Positions 34,000 through 46,787 are shown, counted from the stretch's first letter. The stretch is DNA of 64,000 bases from Rhyacophila brunnea (GCA_022495005.1 JAGYXB010001749.1:2170001-2234000), one strand, 5' to 3'. The notes: generated by a model from the sequence alone, not told the origin. Made by a program: numbers and translations.

Positions 34000-34640
34000 A
34001 ATTATTAATTCAAGACGTTCACAGCATGACATTTAGAATGAAAAGAGCAGGTAAATCAAGTTAGTAGAAAAACAAGCAAAAGGATCATCTTATAGTAAAA
34101 AACACGAACAAGTAACAAGAACTAAGCAAAAATAGTTCTAGAAACCAAAATACATAGCGCATCACTAAAAATGTCTACACGACTAGAGAGTGCATTGACT
34201 AGCCGCATAGCCCACGCTGTTGGTACTTGACAAGCCTAACACGAGCAAATAGTTTTCATCCAAAAGAGATCATGCTGCGACCACGCATGTAATTGACGGA
34301 TGCATATAATATTATATTATTAAAATTTTCCGGAATACGAGGATTGGAAAATATACCAGAACAACTATATGAGAGCAGGGAAAATGCTTTAAGAGCAGAA
34401 TTGATCTACGAGCTTCAATATAATGAAAAACGAGCATGAATTTGAAAAAAAGCTAGTCGGAAAATACTCGTTTGAAAAATTGTCAAAAGGAAAATTGTTA
34501 TTTACATCTAAATAAAGATGTCGAAAAAAATTATTCTGGACGTGCTCTAAAATAAGCTTATCGGAAACCACATAACGCCTCCAGATAATAGACCCATATT
34601 CTATATAACTACACGTAGAGTATACGTAGAATATTTGGAG
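34000..34640 (-). pseudogene. Jockey/CR1-type LINE, degraded 3' end
   Basis: The minus strand reads KLILEHVQNNFFRHLYLDVN (34389-34571 frame), aligning with the ERVQKKFL-LY segment of the other copies. It is followed by the 3' UTR block GCTGTGAACGTCTTGAATTA near 34010-34030. It is more divergent than the 2.4, 54 and 56 kb copies, with many stops. Confidence 0.8.
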
Positions 34641-35189
34641 TCTTGAATGGTTTAGCTTGTCTCATGATGAATCTTAAAAGCTTGCTCGGAAGCAGAGCTG
34701 TAGATGTGATGCATGAGTAAAAAGATAATCGCGAGTCTAACAATATGCCAAGATCTTTGATCCTAGATTGGCGTTTCTAGATTAGCGTTATTAGAACCTG
34801 TTTAATCTCATCAATTGGGTTGATGTTTGCGTGTTAAAACTCCATTATTAAGGTTTAAAAATATATGTTTCTTTTGTTGTCGTCAAGTGAACGTTAAAAG
34901 TCATAGCCCGAAATAAAATTTATTTGTCAAACTCGGTTTTGAAACTTTTGGCATATTGCTTACTTTATAACGGTATCGATGCGAATAAAATATCCCACTT
35001 AACCCAGTTTTCGATTTTGTGACGTTTGGGTATTTACTTAATTCAACCCTACAAATGATCTTTCATTGTGGAAAACAATCAGATCAATTTTATAGAGATG
35101 AATAAATGCATTGACCCAAAAATATCCGTCAGACAGACGATCAGAAATAAATCTCGCAGACGTTTACTTTCGCCCAAAAAAGCCGTTAA
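34641..35189. other. Unassigned DNA, possibly LINE-derived at its start
   Basis: 34650-34780 contains text such as GCCAAGATCTTTGATC that resembles the LRDLGI-coding part of the same LINE on the minus strand, but too degraded to annotate firmly. The rest is unassigned. Confidence 0.35.
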
Positions 35190-35405
35190 TTGCGAAGAGT
35201 GTGTCATGGCGGCGGCGGGAGGGTGAGCGCACGGGGGCGGGGGATGTAGCTGCCGGAGGTCCGAGGGGGGGTGAAGGCTCGGCGGATGCAGGCGCGCCGC
35301 ACAGCCTCCGCGTGCGTCATTACGTCTCCGAGCGTCGCGACGTCCACCGACGCCCGGCCCTCACCTCACCCGCGCGCCGCCGACGACGGGTGCACACAGC
35401 GTAGA
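35190..35405. promoter_or_regulatory. CpG-rich island, candidate promoter or first exon
   Basis: About 215 bp of strongly GC-rich, CpG-dense sequence (GCGGCGGCGGGAGGGTGAGC, GCGCCGCCGACGACGGGTGC) within an otherwise AT-rich window. No repeat partner exists here. A GTCATGGCGGCGGCGGGAG start-like context at 35203 is followed at once by GGTGAGCG, which looks like a splice donor. This would give a very short first coding exon on the plus strand; a minus-strand promoter is equally possible. The 97-codon frame at 35111-35404 has low-complexity, basic composition and is probably incidental. Confidence 0.35.
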
Positions 35406-38235
35406 CACAAAACAATGGTTGTGACACTTCGCGTGACTAAATAACACACTGCTCCCGATAGAACTTACCCTTCACCGAAGTGACGTTTATCCCTTAACAC
35501 TAATGTTATTATTACAAATCATAATCCGAACGGGCGCGTCGGTATAGTAGATCCCCGAATATTTCAATAACACATCGTGTTTTCTTTCGTTGTTATTTAT
35601 TTTTTATTTTAAGTGCTCAATTGGGACGTCTTTCTTCGATCGATATACTACGATCTCATATATCGGTCAGTATATCTATACCGTGTAATAGACATACGTG
35701 CGTAGTGTTGTCTCACTGTGTTATGATTCAAGTTCGGGAACGTTGTAGGTGTCGCCGGACAAAAATAATATTTACGTTTGCATAAGATAAATTTAAAAAA
35801 AAAGGTTGTTCACTAAACGTAAGACTCTTCCATCTTTACTTGTTAACTTTAAACACTTTAATAATACTACTTAATAAAAAATATATGTTATACGTATCTA
35901 ATAATATATAACAAAAAAAATAATGATAGATAATCCGCAGTGTTCAATGTACTAATTAATTTAAAAATATAAATGTTAAACAAAATAATAAATATTTATT
36001 ATCGTATATTATAACTCATTAAGTGTATTATAATATTATTATTAATCAAATATTTCAAACGTGATGTGTAAGCATTGTTCGATGTTTTAAATTTAACGTT
36101 TCTATTAATAAATATAAAATTTCTATTTTTCACTTTATGGTTGTGAATCTAAACAATAAATTTGTGTTTCCTCTTTCAACTGTGTTATTTAATATTTGGT
36201 GTATCTAATATAATTATATTATTATAATATATAAAAAAAATAAACAAAACATCACTGGACATTTTTCACAAGTAAGTATATCAAATGAAAATGTTGTCAT
36301 GGAAAATTATAAATTTATACACTTAATAAAATATTTATAATACCTACTACAACAGTTTTATATTCATTTTAAAAATTATATAATAAAATATTCTTACTAT
36401 AGTTAATATTATAATATATTAATTGTAATAATTTCTGTTTTATGAACCTAAGTTTCCTACATAATATATGTATGTCTTCTCTCGCCCTTTTAAATCAATT
36501 ATTTCTATGCTGCTATCATATTTTAAGTTAAAAACCGAATTCAATGTAATATAAAGGGGAGAGTGACATTTTTCCAACAAACATTTATACTATTTTATCT
36601 GCAGAATCTGAGCTAATGCGATTTTAATGACTTTACACAAAAAATGTCATGAAAATTTTGTACGTTAACCTCCTTTCAATATTTCAGTCGGTCAGACATA
36701 TTGTTTATTGGGAAAGAGAAACGATCGCTCTGCTAATACAGTGAAAAATGATTGATATATTATTATTGTTTATTTTAAAACAATTTTCCGACTATTAAAA
36801 ATAGAAAATTGAATATCCAGTAAGAAAACACACGAATTACATATTACATCAATCTCTATATACATATCTACATAATAAAAAAGCCACGGTACAAATGCTT
36901 TGTTTTCAACATGTTTCGTGTCTACTTACAATATCGTTTACATTTTTTCTTGCTTTATATTAAAATTATTTATACAGTTTTATCAAACATTATTTCTGTT
37001 TCCAAAATTATATTAATTAAATATTATAATTTTTAATTAAAACAAAATTCGGGAATCAACACAATATAATGTAGAATGTAGATAACGCGTGGCTTTGTAC
37101 TCGTGAAATACGGAAAAAAAATGTTGACAGACAAACACAATGAAAAAAATAGACTGAATAGTTTTGAATGTAATTTAATCACGTATTCTTATATCTCAAT
37201 TCAATCCGATATATAACGGTTTGATGTAGGCACGCGTCCCTATACACACGCCCCACCTCACCATTCTACCCATGCTATCTGCCTACGTATTACTATTAAT
37301 GAGTTTTTTTTTCTCCTTATAATAGGTATAAACTTTTAGCGTAGATTCCGTGGAGTCGCATATTTTTCAGCTGAACAGCTTACGATGTCTATATTAACAA
37401 GTATTTAAAACACATTTATAAGTACTAATAATAATGTAGAAGTATGTTATAACTGTTACATAAAGTTTAAGACTAAACATAACATGGGGCGAAATTTTGG
37501 ATCTACTTAAGGGTGGCTTGATTGAAACTACGTGGAGAATATATCAGGCTTTCCCATGGAATGATTAGGCATTTTAAGAGCGACGTGAAAAAATATTTAA
37601 ACACAAAGGGCGGCACAAGAGCAAAAATACTGAAATCCACTATGGTAATAGATTTTCAAATATTTATTATTGACCGCAAAAATCATCTAGGTATATTGTT
37701 TCATTAATATAATATGTATTATAATTGCACATATTATGATTATAATATATTTTTGCCACAGTAGCGCCGGCATTATTAGTAATAATTATTTATTTTAACA
37801 GTATTATTTGGAATCGCTTTATAAACAAGCTATACCATTAATGGCCTCTTGTTAGAAATAATCTACTAACAAAAACACCCTACTAATTCATCAGTGACTC
37901 GTTTCGAAATGTACAAAACGTCGTTCGACATAAATAATCATAGTAAATAACCAATCATCAATGTCGCGTACTTCAATAATTATTCAAATTTTATTTATAT
38001 TCATACTGGCGTCATATATGATCAAATAATATATTATTATATCGTTTCACAAAAATTAAATTCTGTCAAATAACCATAACACACAATAAATACAAAATGC
38101 ATAAAAATAATCTCTTGAAAAATTATTAATAGGGAAGCTCGATTGGATATAAATAAGAAAGATTTGAAGTAAGAAACATTTCACTTTATTGTTAAAATAA
38201 TAATTAATAATAACTGAATGACATTTATTTTTCTC
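35406..38235. other. Repeat-poor AT-rich stretch downstream of the CpG island
   Basis: About 2.8 kb with no transposon fragment I can recognise, the cleanest stretch in the window. An initiator-like TCAGT occurs at 35667 after TATATCGG. It could be a first intron or an upstream regulatory region of a host gene. No exon was identified. Confidence 0.4.
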
Positions 38236-38239
38236 TTTT

Positions 38240-38430
38240 AACTTCTGAGAAAATATATTATACCAATAGAAAAAAATCTTTTTTGAAAAAAGTAAGACAC
38301 CCAGCAGGAATCAAACCAGCATCTCTCGGGTTTCGCGCCAATGCACATAGACCACTATGCTTTAGGCACCATATTTAATAGCGACAAATTTTAACTGATG
38401 TTTCCAAATTAAGGTACTATTGGCAATCGG
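38240..38430 (-). mobile_element. tRNA-like SINE, family C, copy 3, tail missing
   Basis: On the minus strand: leader CCTTAATTTGGAAACATCAG and GTTAAAATTTGTCGC, degraded head with B box-like TGGTTTGATTCC, then GGGTGTCTTACTTTTTTC and TATAATATATTTTCTCAGAA. It faces a plus-strand half copy at 38475-38590. Confidence 0.8.
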
Positions 38431-38474
38431 CTTCTGTATTTTAAATCAAAGTAGTATTACTTGTAATTACTAAC

Positions 38475-38590
38475 TACTTTTGGTTACAATATATTTTCTC
38501 AGAAGTGTTTTTAAAATTATATTGTATGGTCAATAATTAAAATGTTACATTCTTAAATCTTGTGAATTATTCGTTGAAAAAAAAATAGTT
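38475..38590 (+). mobile_element. SINE family B/C 3' half
   Basis: GGTTACAATATATTTTCTCA, then ATTATATTGTATGGTCAATA, ATGTTACATTCTTAAATCTT and TTATTCGTTGAAAAAAAAA, i.e. body and tail without the tRNA-like head. With the preceding minus-strand copy it makes an inverted pair. Confidence 0.8.
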
Positions 38591-38762
38591 TAAAGTTATT
38601 TTTCTTATTGTAATAATTTTATTTTCGAAATCCAAAAATATTTTAATCATTTTTTTTAATTGAATTGATGAATGAAAATACTATGGAAATAATAAATCGT
38701 ATTAAATTGAATTTTTCTTAATTAAATCACTTAATATCATTGTGAGTTGTAAAATGAAGACA

Positions 38763-39092
38763 ATATTATATAGTGCCTAGTTTCAAATCCCCCTAAAACG
38801 GTTTTTGATATTTTTGCTATATATAGTATATGATACTCGTAGCTAAAGATTGAATTTTAAAAACGCCAAAAATAGTCAATAAGTATAATCAAAAAATAGG
38901 GTAAATTTCAAAACCCGCTAAAATGGTTGGGTGTACTTTTCAAATACCCCTAAAATGGAAAGCCAAAATATTCTTTAGAATGTAACGAATTAAAAAATAA
39001 ATACATAAAATTCACAGATTTAATAGATATGAGTTTTTCTTTACCTAAAATCGTTTTAGGGGCGTTTGAAACTAGGCGCTTCATATAATGTT
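38763..39092 (+). mobile_element. TIR element with four copies of a 21-bp motif
   Basis: Terminal inverted repeats GCCTAGTTTCAAA...CCCCCTAAAACG (left 38774) and their inverse (right, to 39077). Looser similarity (ATTATAT) extends outward on both sides. The motif TTTCAAA-NCCCCTAAAA-GG occurs at 38781-38801, 38906-38926 and 38938-38958 in direct orientation and at 39051-39071 inverted. The right copy overlaps a perfect CCTAAAATCGTTTTAGG palindrome (39044-39060). No coding; the superfamily is unknown. Confidence 0.8.
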
Positions 39093-39646
39093 ATGTTTAC
39101 ATGAGTTAGAAGGAGTATAATTAAAATACTAGGAATTGATTATTTACGCATCTGTAATGAACTTATACCTATTCGACGCTGTAAATTTATTAATCTAAAA
39201 TGTACTTATACTTGTAAAGAAAACACGGAGTTTACTGCTATTCTTGTGGTTGGATTGTTTGTGTAGCACAGCGGGCCGTATTGTTTACGCCCGCGTTGGA
39301 GTTTCACGTTTCTAAAATGAGAATCGAGCGTTTTGTTTTAAAATACCGCAAAAATTCCCGCCATATGTATTTTATTAACTATACGCGAGCTCGCACACAC
39401 ATGTTCAATGCAACTGCAACTCGTCAGCTTTATTTGTGTATACACATAATTATAAACTTCAGAAACGTACCTATTAAAAAAGTCCGTCGCAATCCGCGCG
39501 AGACGCGATATCAGATACCTAACAACCATGCATTTTTGTTTTAATTCAAACTCTACCAATTTATAACCATCATTTTAACTTATAAATGGAGTTATTAACA
39601 ATATTAGGTAACTTTGATTCCTAAATTGCGTCAGATTATCGCCTTT
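39093..39646. other. Unassigned DNA
   Basis: 39260-39535 has more CpG than its surroundings and open frames on both strands, but no recognisable protein. Confidence 0.35.
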
Positions 39647-39775
39647 TTAGAACGTTTTTCTTAGCTTGTATTCTTATTTGTCCGGTGGTTCTTTGTCCGG
39701 CACAAATCTTGCAATCGATTTTTAACTAACTTTCCGACTAGCTAGACATTTGAAACTTTTAGAATATATCAGAAT
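39647..39775 (+). mobile_element. HINE-like element, copy 5 (5' fragment)
   Basis: Start TTAGAACGTTTTTCTTAGCT, body to GAAACTTTTAGAATATATCA, then truncated. It lies about 160 bp upstream of a complete copy in the same orientation. Confidence 0.85.
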
Positions 39776-39935
39776 ATATATGCAAAGTCGTTTATATTAA
39801 TTCATCAGCCCCCATTTTTTTATATTTTATCAATAATTGTACCTATCAACTTTAAACACGACTTTTTATGAATTTAATGTTATTACGCATTTAGTTCATT
39901 CTAATAATTGTTGATGTATTTTATTATTATTATTA

Positions 39936-40364
39936 TTACAACGTTTTTCTTAGCTCGTATTCTTATTTGTCCGGTGGTTGTTTGTCCGGTACAAATCTTG
40001 CAATCGATTTTTAACTAACCTCTCGACTAGCTTTGAAACTTTTAGAATATATCAGAACACGATGACAATGCATTTTTTTAATACTTTTAGCCATCTTTAA
40101 TTAGAATTGAATTCATTTTCAGTTAATTCTGTTTTGTATGAAAAGATATTTCGACACCATTATTGGTTGCTAGGGGTCTGGGGTTCTAGCAACTAAATTA
40201 TTAATATATACGTGCGTTACTATGGAAATCAATATGAAATTTCAGGATTATTCAAGTACAATTTTTTTTGATCGTTTAAGCTAGTCAAGTCAAATTTATA
40301 TGATTCAACAGAAAATTTAAAAACGTTGTAGGTATATAAAAAGTTCTTTTTATCTTGTAATTAT
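39936..40364 (+). mobile_element. HINE-like element, copy 6, near full length
   Basis: Start TTACAACGTTTTTCTTAGCT. The subterminal inverted repeat is ACAACGTTTTT (39938-39948) against AAAAACGTTGT (40319-40329). The 3' hairpin ATAAAAAG-TT-CTTTTTAT is at 40336-40353, and the end is CTTGTAATTAT. This copy shows the family structure most clearly and is close in sequence to copy 2. Confidence 0.87.
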
Positions 40365-42720
40365 TCCAATTTTAGTTTTACCTACTTTATTGTCAGTAGG
40401 TTAATTTAATTATTCTATATTCAAACTATAACATTTTTCATTGACCATACTTTGTACCTGATTAAGTTGATATTTATGAAACACATGAGTGATAATCACA
40501 ATTAAAAATCACTTATAATTGAGTTAGTACCTACCGAAAAAGCATGTTTGTCGCTTTACGATTATTGTCATCTGTCAAAGGGTTGACACGATAATGACGG
40601 AGTATCATAATAACATCCTTTGGTCTATGATTTATATTAAGAAATACCCTTTCAAAGACATTTGAATTAATTTTATTATCTCTTATTGAAGAATTCACAT
40701 AATATTACTGGATATTTTGCGAAATCATTGCTTATTCGTTTCACGACATTTTGTTCAGAGATGTTTGTCCAGTCAATTTGATTGTTTGATAAGTGAGTCG
40801 ATAATATTGACGTTGAATCTAAATTTAATATAATAAATTATATGCGTGTTTGAGAAAGAATATTTCTTTGTTTTTCTTAACCTAGAATTAGTTAAAATTA
40901 CGTCAATTCTCTGTGTAGACCTTCTATAGAGAACTTACTACCTTATCATTGTGATTCAGAATTGAATTACTGCTGATAAGAGGAGCTGAGTAGGAATCTA
41001 TTATGAAAAACAACTGAGTAAAATCAATGACATAGAAAGCTTTAGTCATTAGCTTTTTCCTGCTACGCCTTTTCATCGAAGCTTTTGAACGGCTCTGTAG
41101 ATATTTTATGCAATTGGATAGATATGGATGTTTGTTTCTCAATTATCAATTCCCCTTTCGGCAGGTGGGTCAAAAATTTTAATTCGAAAATTCGAAACTC
41201 CAAATCTCGGTCAAATATTTATTTTATGTAATAAAAAAAAAAACAAAAAAAAATATTTTTTGTTCAGGTTTTTAATCTGCATCGCAAAAATAACAATGGG
41301 TACAATCTATTTAAGTGAAAAATATAAAAATTTAATTGTAACGGACAATGATTTTACTTTGAATGTGAAAACATGCTGTTGTATGTTTGATTCATATATG
41401 TATATCATTCATAATATTAATAGTATATTTTCCACGATTATATTATGCAACAGAATTTTCTTTACCAAGTCGCTTTATTTATGCAGATTTAAAATCAGAA
41501 GGCAACAACTACTAGCTCGCATATTAATTTTATCAATATATTGTCAAAAATACAATATTTTCTTATGAATGAATTAGGAAAAAATCTAATGTTTTAATTT
41601 ACGTCTTCTATCGATATACATAAGATAATCACAAGGCTTTTATATTTTGTTATTTGAATAAAGATGTTAAAAATAAGTACCTACTTATCTTAATTCGTAG
41701 AAGATCCTGACGATCTCTCAAAAGTTTAGTTTAAACGTAGGCACTTATCCTTGCTAATAATTTAGAACACAATTTTAAATTCCAAGTATCGTAAATTATG
41801 TATTTTAAATAAAAATTATACGTTAATCATTGAATAACAAATGGTTTAATAATTAAAATTATCCAACCGAGTTTTTAAAAAGTTGTTGTTTCAATTCAGG
41901 CAGTATAAACTGTGGAGTTATTTATATTTGATCAAATAAATAAATTTATTAAAAAGAGAAAAACTCCTTTTATTGATTTTTATAAAAATACATTTTATTA
42001 TCTTCATTAACATAGTTTAATTACAAAGACATACAAATTAAATAATATTATTAATTGGGTCAGCATTTACTGGATGTTTTTTAAGCCGATAGTTATTTCG
42101 ATTGTAACACCATTATCAAGACTACTATTCCAGAGTTCAAAATAATTTTTACGTTACAATTACAAAACATATTGAAGTTTATCAATTAATTAAAAATTTT
42201 CTTTATACTATTAATACATAATAACAATTTCCAAAAACGTATATATCGTAGGTATAAGAGTACTTTTGTATTTTTACGAGTTTTCCATCGCTGGTGTAGC
42301 TGATATTACCATATTACCATTTGGCGACATGCATTTCCTTATTTACATTTAGCTTTCCGTATACAATGCTTTTCATAGACATATTATAATATTTCCTTGT
42401 TACTTCTTTCACTACAAAACTGTTTGAGTCTAAGAATGGAACAATTTCATTATAATTATATTTTGTTTCCGTCTATATTCACCAAATATGCACAAATTTT
42501 AATATACGAAGATAGGCTTTAAATATATGAAGCTGTAAAATATAGTACTAATGCTGCAATTTATTTTTCAGAGAAGATTTATTTGTAGCAAAATTCATAA
42601 CGTGTGCTTGGAGATTTATTTTCCAGAATGAAACTGAGATATAAACGCCTTAGATTATTGTAACAAAAAAACTGTGTAAACAAGCAGTGTGGCCAATCAA
42701 CGTTCCCTCTAATTTTAGTG
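40365..42720. other. Unassigned AT-rich DNA
   Basis: About 2.3 kb with no supported feature. The longest frame (146 codons, 41128-41568, plus) has a lysine/isoleucine/cysteine-rich AT-driven composition and no domain, so I do not call it a gene. Confidence 0.4.
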
Positions 42721-42800
42721 AAATATAACAGTGACGTAACTAGGGTTGATGTCACCCGCCAGTGACGGTAAATTTTCACCCCCCCCCCCCCCACAAACAC
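42721..42800. repeat. Transposon-end-like sequence and C14 homopolymer
   Basis: AGTGACGTAACTAGGGTTGA followed by GATGTCACCC resembles one end of a DNA transposon, but no matching opposite end was found. A run of 14 C lies at 42779-42792, followed by a short CA-rich stretch. Confidence 0.4.
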
Positions 42801-44190
42801 ACACATACAATTTTTCATTAAAACTTATATATTAAGGTATTTATTAATTTCAGCCTTCCGCCTTTCGAGAAATGAGTCGAAGAATAATTGTGCATGTGAC
42901 GGTTTCGTGCATTTGAGCAAAACTAAAATCTGGCAAAGGAAACTTTTACAATATCTTTGTGTGAGGACTGTGCGGGGGATGAAAACATGTGTGCGGAGAC
43001 ATTTTGGTACGTGTGCGCGCACACACCTTCCCACCTTACAGGGAACATTGTGGCCAAATAGTAAAAAAAATGCTAATATATTTAAGTTTTTTTGTCCTAT
43101 TTAAATTAAATTTGAGATGTTTTTGTGCGTTCCGAGTTACTTATCGGTATCTTCGCTAATTTTAATAAATATCTCATACATTATCCAGTTACATTATTTA
43201 CTAGTAATGTCAATTTAATATGCTTACTGAATGATGAGTATTTATTGTATTTTCAACGACTTTTTACAAACCCTTCAAATATTCAAAATTTGTTGTTATA
43301 CTTAACTTTACATAATAATTTATGTAATAATGTTTTTGCCTTCTTTTATTGTATCATTTGACAAGTGAGAATTGACTGTATACATTGGTGAGTGCGCATA
43401 GTGAACGAAGATGCCGAAAGAAATGTGAAACCAGGGTCACAAAATACGACTCAAATGAAATAGTATACAATGAAATCAATTAGAATTCAAATGTTAGCTG
43501 ATAGGTAGTAAAGCCCACTAAATTGATTCTACTTCGGAGACTTTTAGTAGTTTTATATTAGGAGTTAGCTTAAATTTTGTAATAATAATAGATTTCATTC
43601 AAAAATTGTAAAATACTATCAAAGGATCAATCAAATATTAGCGTACCAAAATTCTAAGAAAGTCACACGGAACCTCAGCCAGCGACGGCTTTAGATAAAA
43701 AAGTCAAGGATGAGAAAAAAGGGTTATGATTCTATATTGTCATCACTTGTCAGTTATATGGGAGTTACAGGTAACGCGTCACTCGGATTCTATTATTCGC
43801 CGGATAAATTACAAAGCTTAAATAAATTAGAATATAAATAATTATTATTATTTTCCATGACAAACATAATCATACAACACTCTTAATCTAATGACTGGTT
43901 ACTTTGTTTTAGTATAGTGCATAATATAATTGAAAAGTGAAAACATAGTATCAAAGAACATTTGAAGTGAATTGTCGAGTGCGTCGCAGAACCGGCGTTG
44001 GAGTTGAATGAAGTCGGATCCTCGCAAGTCAAACGCTGGCACCAGATGTCATCATCCCGAAACGCATATCCAACTCGGTGAGTATAATAAATCAACATAA
44101 TAATATAAGTACTATATAATAACACTCCATACTAGGCAATTATTTAAAGCCTACATTCTTAACAGCATACATCAGTGAAACGGCAAATCA
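42801..44190. other. Unassigned DNA
   Basis: 43965-44085 is less AT-rich (CGTCGCAGAACCGGCGTTGG) and is open on the minus strand, but has no match I can name. The rest is AT-rich with nothing recognised. Confidence 0.35.
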
Positions 44191-44199
44191 TCGAAATAC

Positions 44200-44640
44200 C
44201 ATACTCAGTCGATATTCGTCAGATGCGGTTCGTCACGCAACCGCTTTGGACGTTGAAGTATATCGATTTTTTTTGTGATGGCGTCGTGAGAATATATTCT
44301 TATATCATGTCAAGATGACTAAAATGTCTCTTTGTGATTACTTCAATTACCGAGGACTGTAACGCGGTCGTACCAATGTTTCCCTAAGATTCGGTGGAAA
44401 CATCGATTCTTAAAGCTCAATAGCCGAGGTCTTTCAAGCTTAGTAAGATGCCAAGTCTCACAGCTATACAGGAGCACAGGCAAAATGCACGCATTGAATG
44501 TTAAACAATAAATTAAAAGAAATGTTCCCACGCATCGATTTTAGTAGGCACATTTAAAATGCACGTTAATTACATCGATCGGCCGCCTGGTCATTACGCG
44601 CCAGGTGCGTCTTCAGCGTCCAAAGTATTAAGATGGCATC
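44200..44640 (-). pseudogene. RTE-like LINE polymerase fragment, degraded
   Basis: The minus strand frame 44343-44531 reads LTFNACILPVLLYSCETWHL then TKLERPRLLSFKNRCFHRIL, the same LY-CE-WHLT region as at 26.35 kb. It is followed by YDRVTVLGN and a stop. Upstream, about 44560-44640 gives TLKTHLARNDQAADR in one frame, possibly a further piece. The copy is broken by frameshifts. Confidence 0.8.
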
Positions 44641-44847
44641 AAATGAAACAAACAAGTTTTACATGCCGATGCGAGTTGTTATATCCTTTGCTACTCACCT
44701 AGACAACCAGTTGATTCAGGTGTTGAACGACTAAAGTAAATATTAATACTATCAACCGATGGTACTTGATGGAATTTGAATTTAAATTCTAATGGTTTAA
44801 GTTTTGTACTATTCCATTTGAGTCGTTTTTAAACACTTAAGTAAATA

Positions 44848-45291
44848 AATTAAAAGATAAAAAGAACTTTTTATATACAACGTTTTTAAATTTTCTGTTG
44901 AATCATATAAACTTGACTTGACTAGCTTAAACGATCAAAAAAAATTGTACTTGATAGAAATACTGATAATGAAATGTCATTTCATATTGATTTCCATAGT
45001 AACGCACGTATATATTATTTAATAATTTAGTTTCTAGGACCCCTTGCAACCAATAATAATAATGGTGTCGAAACAACTTTTCATACAAAACAGAATTAAC
45101 TAAAAATGAATTCAATTCTACTTAAAGATGGCTAAAAGTATTAAAAAATGCATTGGCGTCGTGTTCTGATATATTCTAAAAGTTTAAAATGTCTAGCTAG
45201 TCGGGAAGTTAGTTAAAAATCGATTGCAAGATTTGTACCGGACAAACAACCACCGGACAAATAAGAAAACGACCTAAGAAAAACGTTGTAA
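44848..45291 (-). mobile_element. HINE-like element, copy 7 (only minus-strand copy)
   Basis: Read on the minus strand: start TTACAACGTTTTTCTTAGG, body CCCGACTAGCTAGACATTTT, ATATATACGTGCGTTACT, subterminal AAAAACGTTGTA, hairpin AAAAAGTTCTTTTT and end ATCTTTTAATT. About 440 bp, full length. Confidence 0.87.
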
Positions 45292-46128
45292 AATGACCTC
45301 GACTTCATTCAATTAAACTTATCAGTTGATCAACTTTGTTGGAATGTGAAATTGTGGAATGAAACTGTTGAGCAAAAAAAAATCGCCATGCGAGAATGTA
45401 GTATTATGCACATTTTAAACGATATTTCGATACTATTATTATTGGATACCTATTAATTGATTGACTGTAAGTATAAAACTGTCATATTCTGCCTCACTTA
45501 TAATATGTTCTTGAGATGTTTGCGGCAGGAAAATAATCAATTGTTTGTTTTCTTAAAATTATTTCATCGTATGCTACACAGCAATCCGCTTACGTTATTG
45601 AAAAGTAATACGTGCTGTCAACTTAATGACAAAGAAAACCTCATGTGATATTTTTTCAAGCATATTGTGAAAGGTTTTCAATGTTTCGCAAGAGATTTTG
45701 AGAATATTTTTTTTGCCCCTCCCCTCCAAGTCAATGCGATTTTCAGTAAGAGACTTATATTAAAAAATACTTTCATCTTAATTTAAAAATCGCCTGTCAT
45801 TGTTTGCTTACTTTTAGTTTGCGAAATCAAACATTTCAATCAGATATTGAAGCTTTTTTCTGACAGCCTATGATAATAATAGATAGAAAAATATAATCAG
45901 ACAAATCTGATTAGTGTTTATTTTATCTTCAGTAAATTTATTTTAGTTTAATAATTATTTAAATACCTAAAAAGAATCATCAGTTAAATTTATAAATGTC
46001 GATCAACATTTTTTAGCGATGGCAATTTGAGTGAAATTTTTGAAAAAAATTGTCTTTATTTTGTTTATTGAATGAATGAAAAATTTGCAACGAACAACGC
46101 GATCTTGCAGACCAGTTGATACATTATA
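45292..46128. other. Unassigned AT-rich DNA
   Basis: No recognised feature. Confidence 0.45.
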
Positions 46129-46136
46129 TGTATAAA

Positions 46137-46787
46137 TAGGGATTGGAATACCGGTATTTCGGTATTTTTTATTGAATACTGGTATTAATACTGGTATTCG
46201 TCAAAACATATTGTAGAAAAAAGAAGTGCCTGTCAATAAATCTAATTAAAATACTATTTTATAGCAAGCTAAAGTACATACTAGTACCTACATTTATTAT
46301 GTAGACCTTTGTAAATATGCATAGATTATATTTTTTTAGAACTGCTAATTTTTACAAATACTATAAGTCCGGGTACAGAAAAATCTCTCTCAAATTCAAC
46401 GTTTGTTGGATGTACTATCAACGTATTAATGGTTATAGAATAATTGGGAATATTTGCCACGAATGATGTCTTTTTCAAAATATGTTAATTATTCATCGCG
46501 ACAATTAAACAAATGTGTATTTGAAGGATTTCGTTTTAATGTTATTTAAATTTTGTTGATTTCAGTCAATATATTTGCGTTTTGGCAGCATACAACTTTT
46601 ACACTAAATTTAATATAAAATATAGTAGGTAATGAAAAATAGCATAATATTCATTTTTGAAACCATATACGTGTATGCTTTCTTAATCCAGAAAATACCG
46701 GTATTTTGGATTTTTGAAACCGGTATTTCAATACCTATCGATGAATAATTGAACACCGATTTTGAAATACCGGTATTTCAATCCCTA
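46137..46787 (+). mobile_element. TIR element (hAT-like) rich in ATACCGGTAT palindromes
   Basis: Ends TAGGGATTGGAATACCGGTA and the inverse of TAGGGATTGAAATACCGGTA. Flanked by TGTATAAA (46129-46136) and CTTATAAA (46788-46795), an imperfect 8-bp duplication. The self-complementary ATACCGGTAT or close variants (ACTGGTATT, ACCGGTATTT) recur near both ends. 651 bp, with no transposase fragment recognised. Ends and target size suggest hAT. Confidence 0.8.

Noticed and set aside
35111..35404. 97-codon frame over the CpG island as a protein
   Set aside because: Its composition is dictated by GC-rich DNA (R, A, G) and it has no recognisable domain. The island is better treated as a possible promoter or exon 1 region.
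41128..41568. 146-codon plus-strand frame, the longest in the window
   Set aside because: AT-driven composition (K, I, N, F, L, C), no domain or motif, no splice-site or promoter context and no similarity I can recall. It is likely chance in AT-rich DNA.
42721..42792. A complete DNA transposon starting at AGTGACGTAACTAGGG, and a similar end at 52969
   Set aside because: The two terminus-like sequences are 10 kb apart and not clearly inverse partners. No duplication was found, so only end-like sequence is noted.
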